A stretch of DNA of 64,000 bases from Streptomyces bauhiniae. GTDB lineage: Bacteria; Actinomycetota; Actinomycetes; Streptomycetales; Streptomycetaceae. The translations under genes were made by a program, and so were the position numbers. This document shows positions 44,283-54,610 of this stretch, piece after piece. The stretch spans positions 496,001-560,000 of the forward strand of contig NZ_SRRT01000001.1 in the NCBI RefSeq assembly GCF_004784475.1, given 5' to 3'. The first letter of the stretch is position 1, and each line of letters begins with the position of its first letter. The notes under the pieces are model-generated. The model made no database searches and was not told where the DNA came from. It saw only the letters and a program-made list of their open reading frames with translations.

Positions 44283-45038
44283 ATGCAGATCTTCGGCGTG
44301 GACATCGGCGGGTCCGGCATCAAGGGTGCCCCGGTGGACCTGGACAAGGGCGATCTCGCCCAGGAGCGCTGCAAGGTGCTCACCCCGCATCCGGCGACTC
44401 CCGAGGGTGTCGCCGAGGGCGTCAAGGAAGTGATCGACCACTTCGGCTGGACCGGCCCGGTCGGGCTGACCTTCCCCGGAGTGGTCCAGGACGGCGCGAC
44501 CATCCTCACCGCGGCGAACGTCGACAAGAGCTGGGTCGGCACGGACGCCCGCACCCTGTTCAGCGAGAAGCTGGGCGGGCTGCCCGTCACCCTGGTCAAC
44601 GACGCGGACGCGGCCGGGCTGGCCGAGATGCGGTTCGGCGCCGGGCGCGGGCGGAAGGGCACGGTCATCGTGCTCACCTTCGGCACCGGCATCGGCAGCG
44701 CGGTCTTCACCGACGGCGTGCTGGTCGCCAACACCGAGCTGGGCCACGTCGAGCTGAACGGCCACGACGCGGAGAAGAAGGCGTCCAGCAAGGCCAAGGA
44801 GGACGCCGACCTGACCTGGGAGCACTGGGCGCGGCGGGTCGAGAAGTACCTCGCGCACCTGGAGATGCTCTTCTCGCCCGAGCTGTTCATCATCGGCGGC
44901 GGGGTGAGCCGCAAGGCCGAGAAGTTCCTCCCGCACATCAAGGGCATCAAGGCCGAGATCGTCCCGGCCCAGCTCCAGAACAACGCGGGCATCGTGGGCG
45001 CGGCGATGCGGGCGGAGCAGCGGGAGGCTGCGGAGTAG
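44283..45038 (+). CDS. ppgK: Polyphosphate glucokinase
   Basis: 251-residue ROK-family sugar kinase phosphorylating glucose with polyphosphate or ATP. Phosphate-binding [16 protein letters not shown] is the PPGK form of the ROK motif. [28 protein letters not shown] and [13 protein letters not shown] (with Asp catalytic base in NDADAA) follow, and a family segment [12 protein letters not shown] carries the glucose-binding His and Glu. ATG 44283 lies 29 bp after ispH. A strong terminator follows. Confidence 0.95.
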   Translation: MQIFGVDIGGSGIKGAPVDLDKGDLAQERCKVLTPHPATPEGVAEGVKEVIDHFGWTGPVGLTFPGVVQDGATILTAANVDKSWVGTDARTLFSEKLGGLPVTLVNDADAAGLAEMRFGAGRGRKGTVIVLTFGTGIGSAVFTDGVLVANTELGHVELNGHDAEKKASSKAKEDADLTWEHWARRVEKYLAHLEMLFSPELFIIGGGVSRKAEKFLPHIKGIKAEIVPAQLQNNAGIVGAAMRAEQREAAE

Positions 45039-45048
45039 TGGTGGTCGG

Positions 45049-45084
45049 GGGCCCGGCCGGCGTGTTCCGCCGGCCGGGCCCTTT
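45049..45084. terminator. Terminator after ppgK
   Basis: Perfect 13-bp arms GGGCCCGGCCGGC (45049-45061) and GCCGGCCGGGCCC (45069-45081) followed by TTTC. It lies 10 bp after the stop and 8 bp before the convergent DUF1062 stop. Confidence 0.85.
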
Positions 45085-45091
45085 CTCGCGC

Positions 45092-45640
45092 TCAGCGTTT
45101 GAGCGTGAAGGTGAAGTCGCCGGAGAGCCTGGCGTCCAGCCGGACCGCCGAGACGAGGTTCCCCTCCGCGATCAGCCGCCCGACCTCGGCCCGCGACAGA
45201 CCGAACCCTTCCGCGACGAGCCGTACCGGCCGGACCGGGACCCGGGCCGCGAAGCGGACCGAGACGTCGGCCTTCTCCCGGTCCAGGTGATCCGAACCGC
45301 CGGTGTCGAGACGCCAGGCGCCGTCCCAGTCGAGGGCGACGCGGTTGCGCCGCCGCAGCACCGGGTCCTGGAGCAGCTCGGCCGCGAGGGCGGGGTCGTT
45401 GGCGTGCAGCCGGTCCAGCAGCCCGGGCCGTACGGAGCGGACGTTCGCCCGTTCCAGGACCGTGAGCTTCGCGGTGTCCCCGCAGCCCGTGCAGAGCACG
45501 AGGAGCCAGACGTCGATGAGCTTGTGATGGGCGTTGACACGGAATTTTCCGTTCGCCCCGAAACGGTCCGCAGCGCACGCGTGGCAGCGGCGCCGGACCA
45601 GAGGCAGGCAGGTGGGCATGACCACCCAGTCGTGGAGCAC
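45092..45640 (-). CDS. DUF1062 family protein
   Basis: 182-residue protein of the DUF1062 family. Two cysteine pairs, CHAC near residue 19 and CTGC near residue 50, look like a zinc-binding knuckle set in the beta region (GKFRVNAHHKLIDVWLLVLC, which is one of the family signatures). The middle is helical (LLDRLHANDPALAAELLQD), and the C-terminus contains an RNA- or DNA-binding-like motif FGLSRAEVGRLIAEGNL, reminiscent of S4 domains. Function unknown. The start GTG 45640 has no clear ribosome site; the ATG seven codons in is an alternative. Confidence 0.82.
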   Translation of the reverse strand: MLHDWVVMPTCLPLVRRRCHACAADRFGANGKFRVNAHHKLIDVWLLVLCTGCGDTAKLTVLERANVRSVRPGLLDRLHANDPALAAELLQDPVLRRRNRVALDWDGAWRLDTGGSDHLDREKADVSVRFAARVPVRPVRLVAEGFGLSRAEVGRLIAEGNLVSAVRLDARLSGDFTFTLKR

Positions 45641-45832
45641 AGAAGTACACCGGTTTCAGTGAGAAGTCCGCAGCAGGAAGCAGCGCGGCGCGAGAGCGCG
45701 ACGCGCGACAGATCAGCTCTCGGGGGGTCTCACACGGTGTACAACGGCACGTCCTTGCCCAGACGACTCGGTCGGGCAGCACGGTAGCGGCGCGCGGGGG
45801 CGCCGCTCCAGTGGTTTTTACGCGGCGGCTTT

Positions 45833-46414
45833 CTACGCGGTTCGGCGTCGGCGGGCGCGTACCCAGCGCACCCGGCGGACGAGGACCGTCACTCCGGCGA
45901 TCAGCGTGCCGCCGTACAGCCAGCCCGCCTGGGTGGCGAGGCCGGTGAAGACGCCCATCAGGGAGCCGAGGAAGCCGGCGGTGCCATCGGCGACCGGGAA
46001 GAGTCCGGCGCCGAAGGCGATGGGCAGGGCGACGGGGGCGGTCAGGAGGTCGCCGGGGCGCACCCAGAGCGCGGTGAGGACGCACACGGGCAGGAACAGC
46101 ACGCCGTAGGCGATCAGGGACGAGCCGAACAGCAGGGCGTCCAGCGCGCCGAGCAGCAGCATCGCGGCCACGCAGAACAGGCCGCCGCCGAGCCCGGTGA
46201 GCCGGGGGTTCGGGAAACGCCGGCCGCTGGGCGCGGGGCCCGGCCCGTCGACGGGGCCGCGTACGGCCTCGGGGCCGCGGCGGGCCGCGAAGGGCACCCC
46301 GGCCGGGCCGCGCGCGGCGTCCGGACCGCGCCGGGCCTGGGGCGGAAGGTGCGCGGGCGTGGGTGTGCCGCGTCGCGGCCCGTCTTTCGGAGGTCGCGTT
46401 CTGTGTTGCTCCAC
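45833..46414 (-). CDS. DUF6542-type small membrane protein
   Basis: 193-residue membrane protein with an N-terminal Pro/Arg/Gly-rich cytoplasmic stretch (about 1-68) and four hydrophobic helices (about 73-100, 103-120, 123-145 and 153-180), then a strongly basic tail (RRVRWVRARRRRTA). This organisation matches the DUF6542 family seen next to ychF in Streptomyces. Function unknown. GTG 46414 is divergent from the ychF promoter region. Confidence 0.78.
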   Translation of the reverse strand: MEQHRTRPPKDGPRRGTPTPAHLPPQARRGPDAARGPAGVPFAARRGPEAVRGPVDGPGPAPSGRRFPNPRLTGLGGGLFCVAAMLLLGALDALLFGSSLIAYGVLFLPVCVLTALWVRPGDLLTAPVALPIAFGAGLFPVADGTAGFLGSLMGVFTGLATQAGWLYGGTLIAGVTVLVRRVRWVRARRRRTA

Positions 46415-46606
46415 TGGACCAACTTAGGTCTGTTTATGTGCCGAATCGCCCTTCAGACACGCCGAAGACATGTCCGGGGGGTCGGTCCGGCCGGACGGGG
46501 GATGCTCCCGCTAATTGCCCCGCGCGGACGCCGTAAACTGGTGGATCGGCCGGTGTCCCCTGGGCCCTGGCAGCCCCTGGCCCACTCCTCTACGGGAAGT
46601 CGCAAC

Positions 46607-47695
<1,089 letters not shown>

Positions 47696-47726
47696 CCGAG
47701 GCTGCTCCGGCGAGCTTGCAGGTGAG

Positions 47727-47763
47727 AAGGGGTCGGCTTCCTCAGGGAGCCGGCCCCTTGCCG
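47727..47763. terminator. Terminator after ychF
   Basis: AAGGGGTCGGCT (47727-47738) pairs with AGCCGGCCCCTT (47748-47759) with one T-G wobble, around a 9-base loop. It lies between ychF and a convergent gene. Confidence 0.7.
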
Positions 47764-47780
47764 TATCGGCGGGCCCTGCT

Positions 47781-48953
47781 CTACCTGGAGGTGGTGGGTT
47801 CGGCCATCGGCTCGAAGGCGGACTCCTCCTCGTCGGGCGTGCGGGGGAGGAATCCGTCGGGGACGGTGCGGGCGGCGGTGGTGAGGAGGCGGTCCAGGAC
47901 TTGCCGCTCGGTGGCCGGGGGGAGCCCGAGCGCGGCGAGGAGGCGGTCCCGGACGGCGGGATGGTCCGGGTGGTCGTCGAGGTGGTCGGAGTTGAGGGCC
48001 GGGGGCCGGAGCCCGGCCAGCGCGTCGTGCCAGGAGGGCAGGACGATGGCGAGGGTCAGGGCCTCGGCGAGGGACTCCGCGATGAGGGAGGCCCGGCCTT
48101 CGGAGTCGGTGTAGAGGACCGGACGGGCGCCGTCGGGAACGGCTGGGCCGCAGAGGTAGTGGGTTCCGCCCGCGTTGCAGCCGGCGACCGGCTCCACCGG
48201 GAGGCCATTGGGCAGGGTGATCGACTCGATGGGGTCCGTGCGGGCCGGGTCGAACTCGCCGTCCCCGGACAGGAACGCGGCTGCCTCCGGCTGCGTGGTG
48301 ATCCGCTGGAGCAGTGCGTCGTCGGAGAGGGCGGCCGGGTCGAGGGCCAGGGCGATCGCGGGGGTGAGGGGGTGGCCGGCGAGCACGTGGCGGACGGCGT
48401 CGAGGGGGACCGGGCGCTCGTAGTAGTCCTCGAAGTGGGTCCGGACACTGTCCGGAGAGCGGTCGGTGAGGAGGTGGAAGAGGAAGTCGGAGCCGTCCGG
48501 GTCCTCGTTGCCTTCGGGGAAGGCGATGGCCGATCCGGTGCGCCAGGCGGTGTCACCGGTTTCTCGCCACAGGCAGACGGTGATCCTGGGAGCGTCGATG
48601 CCCTCGTCGCAGAACGCGGGCTCGTCCAGCAGCGGGCGCAGCGCGGCGGGCACGTCGTCGATGACGCCGGGCCAGACCTGCTCGTCCTCCGTCCCGTACG
48701 GACTCATCTCCGACTCGTGGTCGAAGCCGCGTATGAGCACGCCTGCCGGGGTGAAGAGGACGGAGAAGTCGTCCCCCGACCCGTTGTCCATCAGCGCCGC
48801 CTCCGTGCCGGGACCCCAGGCGGGGTCGAAGGTGTACTGGCAGAACTGCGGATCGTCGCAGACGGCTGCATCGAGGACGGCCAGCGCACGCAGGTGCGCG
48901 CGGAGTTCGGAGGGCTCGGGAAGAAGGCTGGCGATCTCGCGCACGGTGCTCAT
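47781..48953 (-). CDS. Conserved protein of unknown function
   Basis: 390-residue soluble, acidic protein without signal peptide or membrane helix. The N-terminal half contains QYTFDPAWGPGTEAALMDNGSGDD and GVLIRGFDHESEMSPY, and the middle has GNEDPDGSDFLFHLLTDRSPDSV. The last third has GGTHYLCGPAVPDG and RPVLYTDSEGRASLIAESLAEAL, which recalls the SMI1/SUKH-like immunity-protein style of strand-helix arrangement, but I cannot assign the family. ATG 48953 is used. It precedes nothing in an obvious operon; the neighbours on the same strand are the small membrane protein and the serpin 44 bp upstream. A role in protecting against a toxin or protease is only a guess. Confidence 0.72.
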   Translation of the reverse strand: MSTVREIASLLPEPSELRAHLRALAVLDAAVCDDPQFCQYTFDPAWGPGTEAALMDNGSGDDFSVLFTPAGVLIRGFDHESEMSPYGTEDEQVWPGVIDDVPAALRPLLDEPAFCDEGIDAPRITVCLWRETGDTAWRTGSAIAFPEGNEDPDGSDFLFHLLTDRSPDSVRTHFEDYYERPVPLDAVRHVLAGHPLTPAIALALDPAALSDDALLQRITTQPEAAAFLSGDGEFDPARTDPIESITLPNGLPVEPVAGCNAGGTHYLCGPAVPDGARPVLYTDSEGRASLIAESLAEALTLAIVLPSWHDALAGLRPPALNSDHLDDHPDHPAVRDRLLAALGLPPATERQVLDRLLTTAARTVPDGFLPRTPDEEESAFEPMAEPTTSR

Positions 48954-48996
48954 GACGCGATGAAAGCAGCCGCCACTGACACCCGGTGTACAGCAG

Positions 48997-49308
48997 TCAC
49001 GCGCGGGCCAGGACGCGGCACCTTCCGCATGCCTTCCTCAGCAGCAACAGCGCCCCGATGTTGAGGGCACTGGCCGTCAGGTGGAAGATCAGGGTGAGGA
49101 GGGTGGAGGCGGTCGGGCCTGGGTCGAAGGCGGTGGGGAGCAGGGGGCTTGTGGCCATCCACGCGGTGGTCATCAGGACCGACGACGGCATGGTGGTCAG
49201 GGTCCACAGGGCTGTGGCCGGGTGCTGGATCGCGTCGAGGGGGAGGGACGCGGCGAGGCTCAGGGGCAGGAGTATGGCCGCGTACAGGGTGATCAGGCGC
49301 TTGGTCAT
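48997..49308 (-). CDS. Small membrane protein coupled to the serpin
   Basis: 103-residue membrane protein with three hydrophobic segments (about 5-26, 32-58 and 68-92) and a Cys/Arg C-terminus (RKACGRCRVLARA). ATG 49308 overlaps the serpin stop (ATGA), so it is translationally coupled to the serpin. No family recognised. The long reading frame that extends upstream to 50463 is a shadow of the serpin gene. Confidence 0.75.
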   Translation of the reverse strand: MTKRLITLYAAILLPLSLAASLPLDAIQHPATALWTLTTMPSSVLMTTAWMATSPLLPTAFDPGPTASTLLTLIFHLTASALNIGALLLLRKACGRCRVLARA

Positions 49309-50507
49309 GAGGTGCTCGCAGGGGTGAGGTGCATGGCTGGGTACGGAACCGGGTTCGCCACCCAGCCCGATGTCAGGAGGAGGCGGGGGGAGCGGGTGGT
49401 GGTGAGGAAGGCGAAGGGGCGGTCGTAGGTGAGGGTCAGGACCGTTGTGGTGTACGGGAGTTGGGGTGAGGCGCTGCCTGGGGTGGCTGCTGCTGCCGTT
49501 ACCGCTCCCGCTCTGAAGCCCTTCGCGCTGAACTGGGCCACCGCCGACTGGCGGGCCGCGCCGATCGTCAGGGGGGTGTCCGCGATGCCGGGGAAGTGGG
49601 CGTGCGGGGTGGTGGGGAGGCCGAAGAGGGGTGGGTCGGCCAGGAGGTCGTGGTCGGCGCGGACCTCGTAGGCCACCGTGCGGACGTCCAGGGCGACCGG
49701 CTCCGGGCTCGCGGACGGGCGTTGCTCCACGTGCAGGCCCGGACCTACGTGGCCCAGGGGGAGGCGGCCGCCCTCGGTGACCGGGAGCGTGCGCTCGACC
49801 ACGCCCACGCCGGCCGTGATGACCTGGCCCGGTGTCATGCCCTCCTCGCCGAGTACGAGGTGGATGTCGATGCCGTTGTCGCCGGGGACGCTCAGGGCGG
49901 TGACATGGCCGTTCGGGGTCGCGGCCACGCCCACCCGGTCCGGGCGTACCGACCTGCGGAACAGGCCGAGGAGGGTACGGCCCTGCCACGGCCCGTGTTC
50001 CGGGCGCAGCGGCATCTCGGTGAAGGGCTGACGCCAGGTCGTGCGCAGGGAGAGCGCGCTTGCCAGCAGTACCTGCGTGTCGCGCGTCAGCTTCAGCGGC
50101 ATCCGCTCGACCAGGCCGCCGGTGCGTTCGGCAGCCCACGCGTCCAGGCGTTCCTGCGCGGTGAGCAGGTCGTCCCCGAACGTGCCGTACGTGCCCGCCG
50201 GCAGGCCGGCGCGCCAGTCGTCCCGGAGGCGTAGGGACTGCTGTGTCCAGAGGCCGAGGGCCGCGTCCAGGCCGGTCACCGAGGCCATCTCGGTGAGGAG
50301 TTGACGGGCCGCCGGTGCCGCCACGTCCGCGGGGACGCCCAGTGCCTCCGACAGCTCCGCCCGTGTCTGGCCGGCCGCGCCGTCCGCCAGGAATGCCAGC
50401 AGGGGCCATACTCCGGCTGCCGAGAACACCGTCCCGTCGTCCGCCGCGACCGTCCGCGCCCACCGTGCGGTGAGGGCGTTGACCGCCCGTATGCCGGCGC
50501 CGTTCAT
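49305..50507 (-). CDS. Serpin family serine protease inhibitor
   Basis: 400-residue serpin without a signal peptide. N-terminal segment AVNALTARWARTVAADDGTVFSAAGV matches helix A/strand 6B. The hinge of the reactive loop is AAAAT at about 338-342 (GAVTAAAATPG), the small-residue run seen in inhibitory serpins, and YDRPFAFLTT is the serpin signature. The P1 position is not certain; the loop reads PGSASPQLPYTT. ATG 50507 has a GGGGGAC ribosome site five bases upstream; the much longer frame upstream is low-complexity antisense to the next gene. Likely target: an own subtilisin- or trypsin-like protease inside the cell (inference). Coupled with the small membrane protein downstream. Confidence 0.88.
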   Translation of the reverse strand: MNGAGIRAVNALTARWARTVAADDGTVFSAAGVWPLLAFLADGAAGQTRAELSEALGVPADVAAPAARQLLTEMASVTGLDAALGLWTQQSLRLRDDWRAGLPAGTYGTFGDDLLTAQERLDAWAAERTGGLVERMPLKLTRDTQVLLASALSLRTTWRQPFTEMPLRPEHGPWQGRTLLGLFRRSVRPDRVGVAATPNGHVTALSVPGDNGIDIHLVLGEEGMTPGQVITAGVGVVERTLPVTEGGRLPLGHVGPGLHVEQRPSASPEPVALDVRTVAYEVRADHDLLADPPLFGLPTTPHAHFPGIADTPLTIGAARQSAVAQFSAKGFRAGAVTAAAATPGSASPQLPYTTTVLTLTYDRPFAFLTTTRSPRLLLTSGWVANPVPYPAMHLTPASTS

Positions 50508-50682
50508 TCCGTCCCCCACGCCCTGACCGCCCCCATGTCCGTTCCGCGCGCCGCTCGTTCGGGGACCGAAACCGTTTTCCGGTCTTGTCCGGACCCGCTT
50601 ACCATGCGCGCATTCGTACGGTAGCCCGCCCGAGCCTCCTCGTCCGCCCCGGCTGCCGCAACTCGCCCCAGAAACGGTACCG

Positions 50683-52497
50683 GTGTCCATATCCCCTGCC
50701 CGCGAACCCGACGAGCCCGAGGGCCCGTCGCAGCCGTCCCCGCAGATCCCCTCCGGGGGCCCCGACCGCTCCGGGACACCGAACCCCTCTGGAGCGCCGA
50801 ACCCCTCCGGGACACCCGACCCCTCCGGAGCCCACGATCCCGCCGGGGCGCCGGCCCCTTCCGGGTCACCCAACCCTGACGGGGCAGGGGCCGCTTCCGG
50901 GTCACCTGCCCCCTCCGGGAGCCCCGCCCCTTCCGGGCCACCTGACCCCTCCGGGTCACCTGACCCCTCCCGGGCACCGAACCTCGCCGGGTCGGCCGCG
51001 CCCTCCGCGGCACCGAACCCCTCCGGGTCACCCGATCCCTCCAAAAGCCCCGATCCCTCCGGGTCACCCAACCCTGACGGGGCAGCGGCCCCTTACGGGT
51101 TCGCCGCCCCATACGGGCCACCCGCCTCCTCCGGGTCACCCGCCCCCTCCGGGTCACCCGCCCCCTCCGGGTCACCCAACCCTGACGGGGCGCCGACTCC
51201 CTGCGGGTCACCCAACCCTGACGGGGTAGCGGCCCCTTCCGGGCTCGCCGCTCCATACGGGTCACCCGCCTCCTCCGGGGCACCGAACCCCTCCGGGGCG
51301 CCCGCCCCCTACGGGTCACCGACCCCCTACGGGTCACCCAACCCTCACGGGACACCGACCCCTTACGGGACACCGACCCCCTACGGGTCACCCAACCCTC
51401 ACGGGACCCCGACCCCCTACGGGTCACCAAACCCGTACGCCCCCCACACCCCCTACGGACCCCCCACCCCCACCAACCCCTTCGCCATCGCCTCCCTCAT
51501 CACCGGCATCCTCTGCTGTCTCCCCGGCGTCGGCCTCCTGCTCGGGCTCGTCGCCCTGCTGCAGATCCGTAAGCGGGGTCAGCGCGGGAGGGCTGCGGCT
51601 GTTGTCGGGAGTGCGCTGTCCGGGGTCGGTCTCGCGCTCGCCGTTCTGCTGGTCAGCACCGGTGCGACGGGCTGGATGTGGCAGGGGGTCAAGGACGGCG
51701 TGCGTGAGAGTGTGGACCTCTCGCTGGCCAAGGGTGACTGCTTCGACTCCGGCGGCGGCCTGGGAGGCGCCGTCTACGACATCCGTACGGTGCCCTGCGA
51801 GGGCGCGCACGAGGGCGAGGTCTTCGCCACCTTCACGATCAAGGCGGGCCCCTACCCCGGCGACGACGCCGTGCAGGACGCCGCCGAACGCTGCGTCGGC
51901 CTGCTGGACGCCTACGCGATGGACGCCTGGGCGCTCCCCGAGGACGTCGACGTCTTCCATGTGACCCCGACGCAGGAGACCTGGTCGCTCGGTGACCGCG
52001 AGGTCACCTGCGTCCTCGGCAGCACCACCGAGGGCGGCACCCTCACCGGCTCGCTCCGCGCCGACGCGTCCACCCTCGACGCCCACCAGGTCGCCTACCT
52101 GAAGGGCGCTCACGTACTGAACGCGGCCCTCGACTCCGAGCCCGACACCGAACTCGTCGAGGACGACCTGCCGGGCCACAAGGCGTGGGCCCGCCGGGTC
52201 TCCACCGCCCTGGCCACCTGGTCCGGCACCCTGCGCGCCCACCCCTGGCCCGCCGACGCCCGCGCGCCCCTGGCCGACCTGGCCACCCGCCTGGACAAGG
52301 CCCGCGCCCTCTGGGACAAGGCGGCCCGCGCCAGAGACGCCGACGCGTTCTACGTGCCCTACGACGCCGGTCTCGCCCTGATCGAACCGGAAGCCGACAT
52401 CCCCGCCCGCAAGGCGCTGAAGCTGGCGACCACCCCTCCCGGCTCCGGCGCCCAGGGGACCGACGGCGACGGGGCGGACGGCGGCGCCAAGGTGTGA
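50683..52497 (+). CDS. Septum-formation (DUF4190) membrane protein with long low-complexity head
   Basis: 604-residue protein. Residues about 1-262 are made of repeated Pro/Ser/Gly/Asn/Asp units (PSGSPNPDGA, PSGSPAPSG and later TPYGTPTPYGSPNP), encoded by imperfect repeats such as GGGTCACCC. Next comes a DUF4190 two-helix membrane unit (about 265-345, NPFAIASLITGILCCLPGVG, then GSALSGVGLALAVLLVS) and an exported septum-formation-type domain (about 355-465) with cysteines in LAKGDCFDS, VPCEGAHEGEVF, AERCVGLL and VTCVLG. The C-terminal 120 residues are helical. GTG 50683 is used. It is divergent from the serpin. It is predicted to work in the envelope, near division sites by family name. The repeat is far longer than the 50-100 residue head I expect in this family. 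Confidence 0.85.
   Translation: MSISPAREPDEPEGPSQPSPQIPSGGPDRSGTPNPSGAPNPSGTPDPSGAHDPAGAPAPSGSPNPDGAGAASGSPAPSGSPAPSGPPDPSGSPDPSRAPNLAGSAAPSAAPNPSGSPDPSKSPDPSGSPNPDGAAAPYGFAAPYGPPASSGSPAPSGSPAPSGSPNPDGAPTPCGSPNPDGVAAPSGLAAPYGSPASSGAPNPSGAPAPYGSPTPYGSPNPHGTPTPYGTPTPYGSPNPHGTPTPYGSPNPYAPHTPYGPPTPTNPFAIASLITGILCCLPGVGLLLGLVALLQIRKRGQRGRAAAVVGSALSGVGLALAVLLVSTGATGWMWQGVKDGVRESVDLSLAKGDCFDSGGGLGGAVYDIRTVPCEGAHEGEVFATFTIKAGPYPGDDAVQDAAERCVGLLDAYAMDAWALPEDVDVFHVTPTQETWSLGDREVTCVLGSTTEGGTLTGSLRADASTLDAHQVAYLKGAHVLNAALDSEPDTELVEDDLPGHKAWARRVSTALATWSGTLRAHPWPADARAPLADLATRLDKARALWDKAARARDADAFYVPYDAGLALIEPEADIPARKALKLATTPPGSGAQGTDGDGADGGAKV
50740..51470. repeat. Coding low-complexity repeat array
   Basis: About 730 bp of imperfect 6-, 9-, 15- and 45-bp units based on TCCGGGTCACCCGCCCC and CCCAACCCTGACGGGGC, coding for Pro/Ser/Gly-rich units. 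The unit CCCAACCCTGACGGGGC occurs repeatedly, and a TACGGG (Tyr-Gly) variant takes over toward the 3' end. Such an array can change length by slippage or recombination. Confidence 0.75.
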
Positions 52498-52656
52498 TCA
52501 CGGCCCAGCGGGGGAGTCATGGCCGGAGAAAGTCGCTGGACGCAGGTGTGCGCCGCCCCTCGTCATCACATCGAGTGATTCTCTGGCCTTTGCTTGCATG
52601 GCACAACCCACGGTTGCCACGCTGTTGCTGTCTGTACAACCTGATGGGAGCGGCCA

Positions 52657-53409
52657 GTGACATTCGGTGAGCAGCCGGCGTACCTGCGCGTGGCGGGTGA
52701 TCTCCGCCAGAAGATCGTCGACGGTTCACTGCCGCCCCATACCCGCCTCCCGTCACAGGCCCGTATCCGCGAGGAGTACGGCGTCTCGGACACGGTCGCG
52801 CTGGAGGCGCGCAAGGTGCTGATGGCCGAGGGACTGGTCGAGGGGCGGTCCGGCTCGGGGACGTATGTGCGCGAGCGGCCGGTGCCGCGCAGTGTGGCGC
52901 GCTCGGGGTACCGGCCCCAGGGCGGCGCCACCCCCTTCCGGCAGGAGCAGGCCGACGCGACCGCGCGCGGCACGTGGGAGTCCAGCAGTGAGCGCGCCGA
53001 GGCCGGGTCCGGGGTCGCGGAGCGGCTCGGGATCAAGCCGGGCGAGCGCGTGATGCGCACCAAGTACCTGTTCCGGGACGCCGGGGAGCCGATGATGCTC
53101 TCCACCTCCTGGGAGCCGCTCGCCGTGACCGGCCGCACCCCGGTCATGCTGCCCGAGGAGGGCCCGCTCGGCGGGATGGGCGTGGTCGAGCGGATGCGCG
53201 CGATCGACGTGATCGTGGACAACGTCACCGAGGAGGTCGGCGCCCGCCCCGGCCTCGCGGAGGAACTCCTCCTGCTCGGTGGGGTTCCCGGCCATGTCGT
53301 CCTCGTCATCCAGCGCACCTACTACGCCTCGGGCCGCCCGGTGGAGACCGCCGACGTCGTCATCCCGGCCGACCGCTATCAGGTCGCGTACCACCTCTCC
53401 GTGCGGTAG
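52657..53409 (+). CDS. GntR family regulator with UTRA domain
   Basis: 250-residue HutC-subfamily GntR regulator. The winged helix reads AYLRVAGDLRQKIVDGSLPPHTRLPSQARIREEYGVSD (in the first 55 residues), ending in EGRSGSGTYV. The UTRA effector domain (about 95-245) includes RTKYLFRDAGEPMMLSTSWEP and VVIPADRYQVAYHL. GTG 52657 is preceded by GGGAGCGG. No metabolic operon follows, so the effector and target are unknown. The upstream 159 bp has TTGCTTGCATGGCAC and GTTGCTGTCTGTACAAC, either of which could carry the autoregulatory site. Confidence 0.9.
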   Translation: MTFGEQPAYLRVAGDLRQKIVDGSLPPHTRLPSQARIREEYGVSDTVALEARKVLMAEGLVEGRSGSGTYVRERPVPRSVARSGYRPQGGATPFRQEQADATARGTWESSSERAEAGSGVAERLGIKPGERVMRTKYLFRDAGEPMMLSTSWEPLAVTGRTPVMLPEEGPLGGMGVVERMRAIDVIVDNVTEEVGARPGLAEELLLLGGVPGHVVLVIQRTYYASGRPVETADVVIPADRYQVAYHLSVR

Positions 53410-53765
53410 CGGGTCATCGTGAGGTAGCGCACATGGGACGCGCTCCCCGGGGGCGTACCCCGGCGTACGAATCCCGCGCTTCCGGCCGCCGCCCCGCGGC
53501 GAACCGACCGTCGCCCCTGGTGGGCGGCGGTCGCCGCCGTTCCCGGGGTCACCTCCCCGATGCGGCGCGTTCGATTCCGTGCGCCCCCTGCGTTCTGGCC
53601 GGTTGCGTACCTCTTCGTGAAAAGCCGTATCCGCTGTGTGAAGGTTGGGCGTACGCTCGGGCATATGCGTATTGCGGTTTCCTCGGGCGGGACACCTTGG
53701 AGCCCCGGAGCGGAAAGCGGGTGGGGCGGGTGCTTAGGGGCACGGGAAGGGAAACGGTGGGGGCG
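53410..53765. other. 356-bp intergenic region
   Basis: No gene supported. It contains GC-rich palindromic runs (GGCGGCGGTCGCCGCCG around 53523-53539) and a GTTCGATTCC segment near 53568 that looks like a tRNA T-loop but has no tRNA around it. Promoter-like AT-richer sequence (TATGCGTATTGCGG) lies around 53664, 100 bp before the SPOR-like gene. Confidence 0.4.
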
Positions 53766-53957
53766 ATGAACGAGGGTGCGGTCGTTCTGCCCTGGCTCGT
53801 CATACGTCAGGACGACAACGGCAATCGCTACCGGGTCGGCCGGTACGCGACACGGGCGGAAGCCCAGAAGATCGCCGACAGTCTCGACGGCCGCGGGCAC
53901 AGGCAGCTCTACTCCGTGGAGCGCGTGAGTCAGCACGGCGAGAGCACGCGCAACTGA
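53766..53957 (+). CDS. Small SPOR-like protein
   Basis: 63-residue protein. The segment WLVIRQDDNGNRYRVGRYATRAEAQKIADSLDGRG has the beta-beta-alpha rhythm of a half SPOR domain, though the full SPOR fold is about 70 residues. ATG 53766 has GGTGGGGGCG upstream. No signal peptide. It is in the same direction as, and 30 bp from, the NUDIX gene, so they may share a message. Function unknown. Confidence 0.75.
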   Translation: MNEGAVVLPWLVIRQDDNGNRYRVGRYATRAEAQKIADSLDGRGHRQLYSVERVSQHGESTRN

Positions 53958-53987
53958 CCACGGGCGTGCTCCCGTAGGCTCCGGACC

Positions 53988-54398
<411 letters not shown>

Positions 54399-54610
54399 CC
54401 GGCGTACGGGGTGCGCCGCCCGGCGTACGGGCCCACAACCGGGCCGGCCGTACCCCGCCGCGCCCCCGTGCTCCCCGGCCGAGCCCCCTGAGGGATGCCG
54501 GTCCGGGGCCCGGAGGCTGTACGCCGTTCGTGCCACAGTGCCCCGGCCCGCGCGGTACTGCCCCCTGCATACCGGGTACATGGCCAGTAACCCCATGAAA
54601 TCGGACATGG

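Noticed and set aside
49305..51430. Low-complexity Arg/Gly/Ser frames opposite the septum-formation protein, including the 5' extension of the serpin frame
   Set aside because: They come from the repeat DNA; the serpin has a strong ribosome site and normal start at 50507.
50683..51470. CRISPR-like array
   Set aside because: Repeats are short, irregular and in frame within a protein; no unique spacers and no cas genes.
53555..53590. tRNA-like GTTCGATTCC segment
   Set aside because: T stem mismatched and no D arm, anticodon arm or acceptor stem around it.
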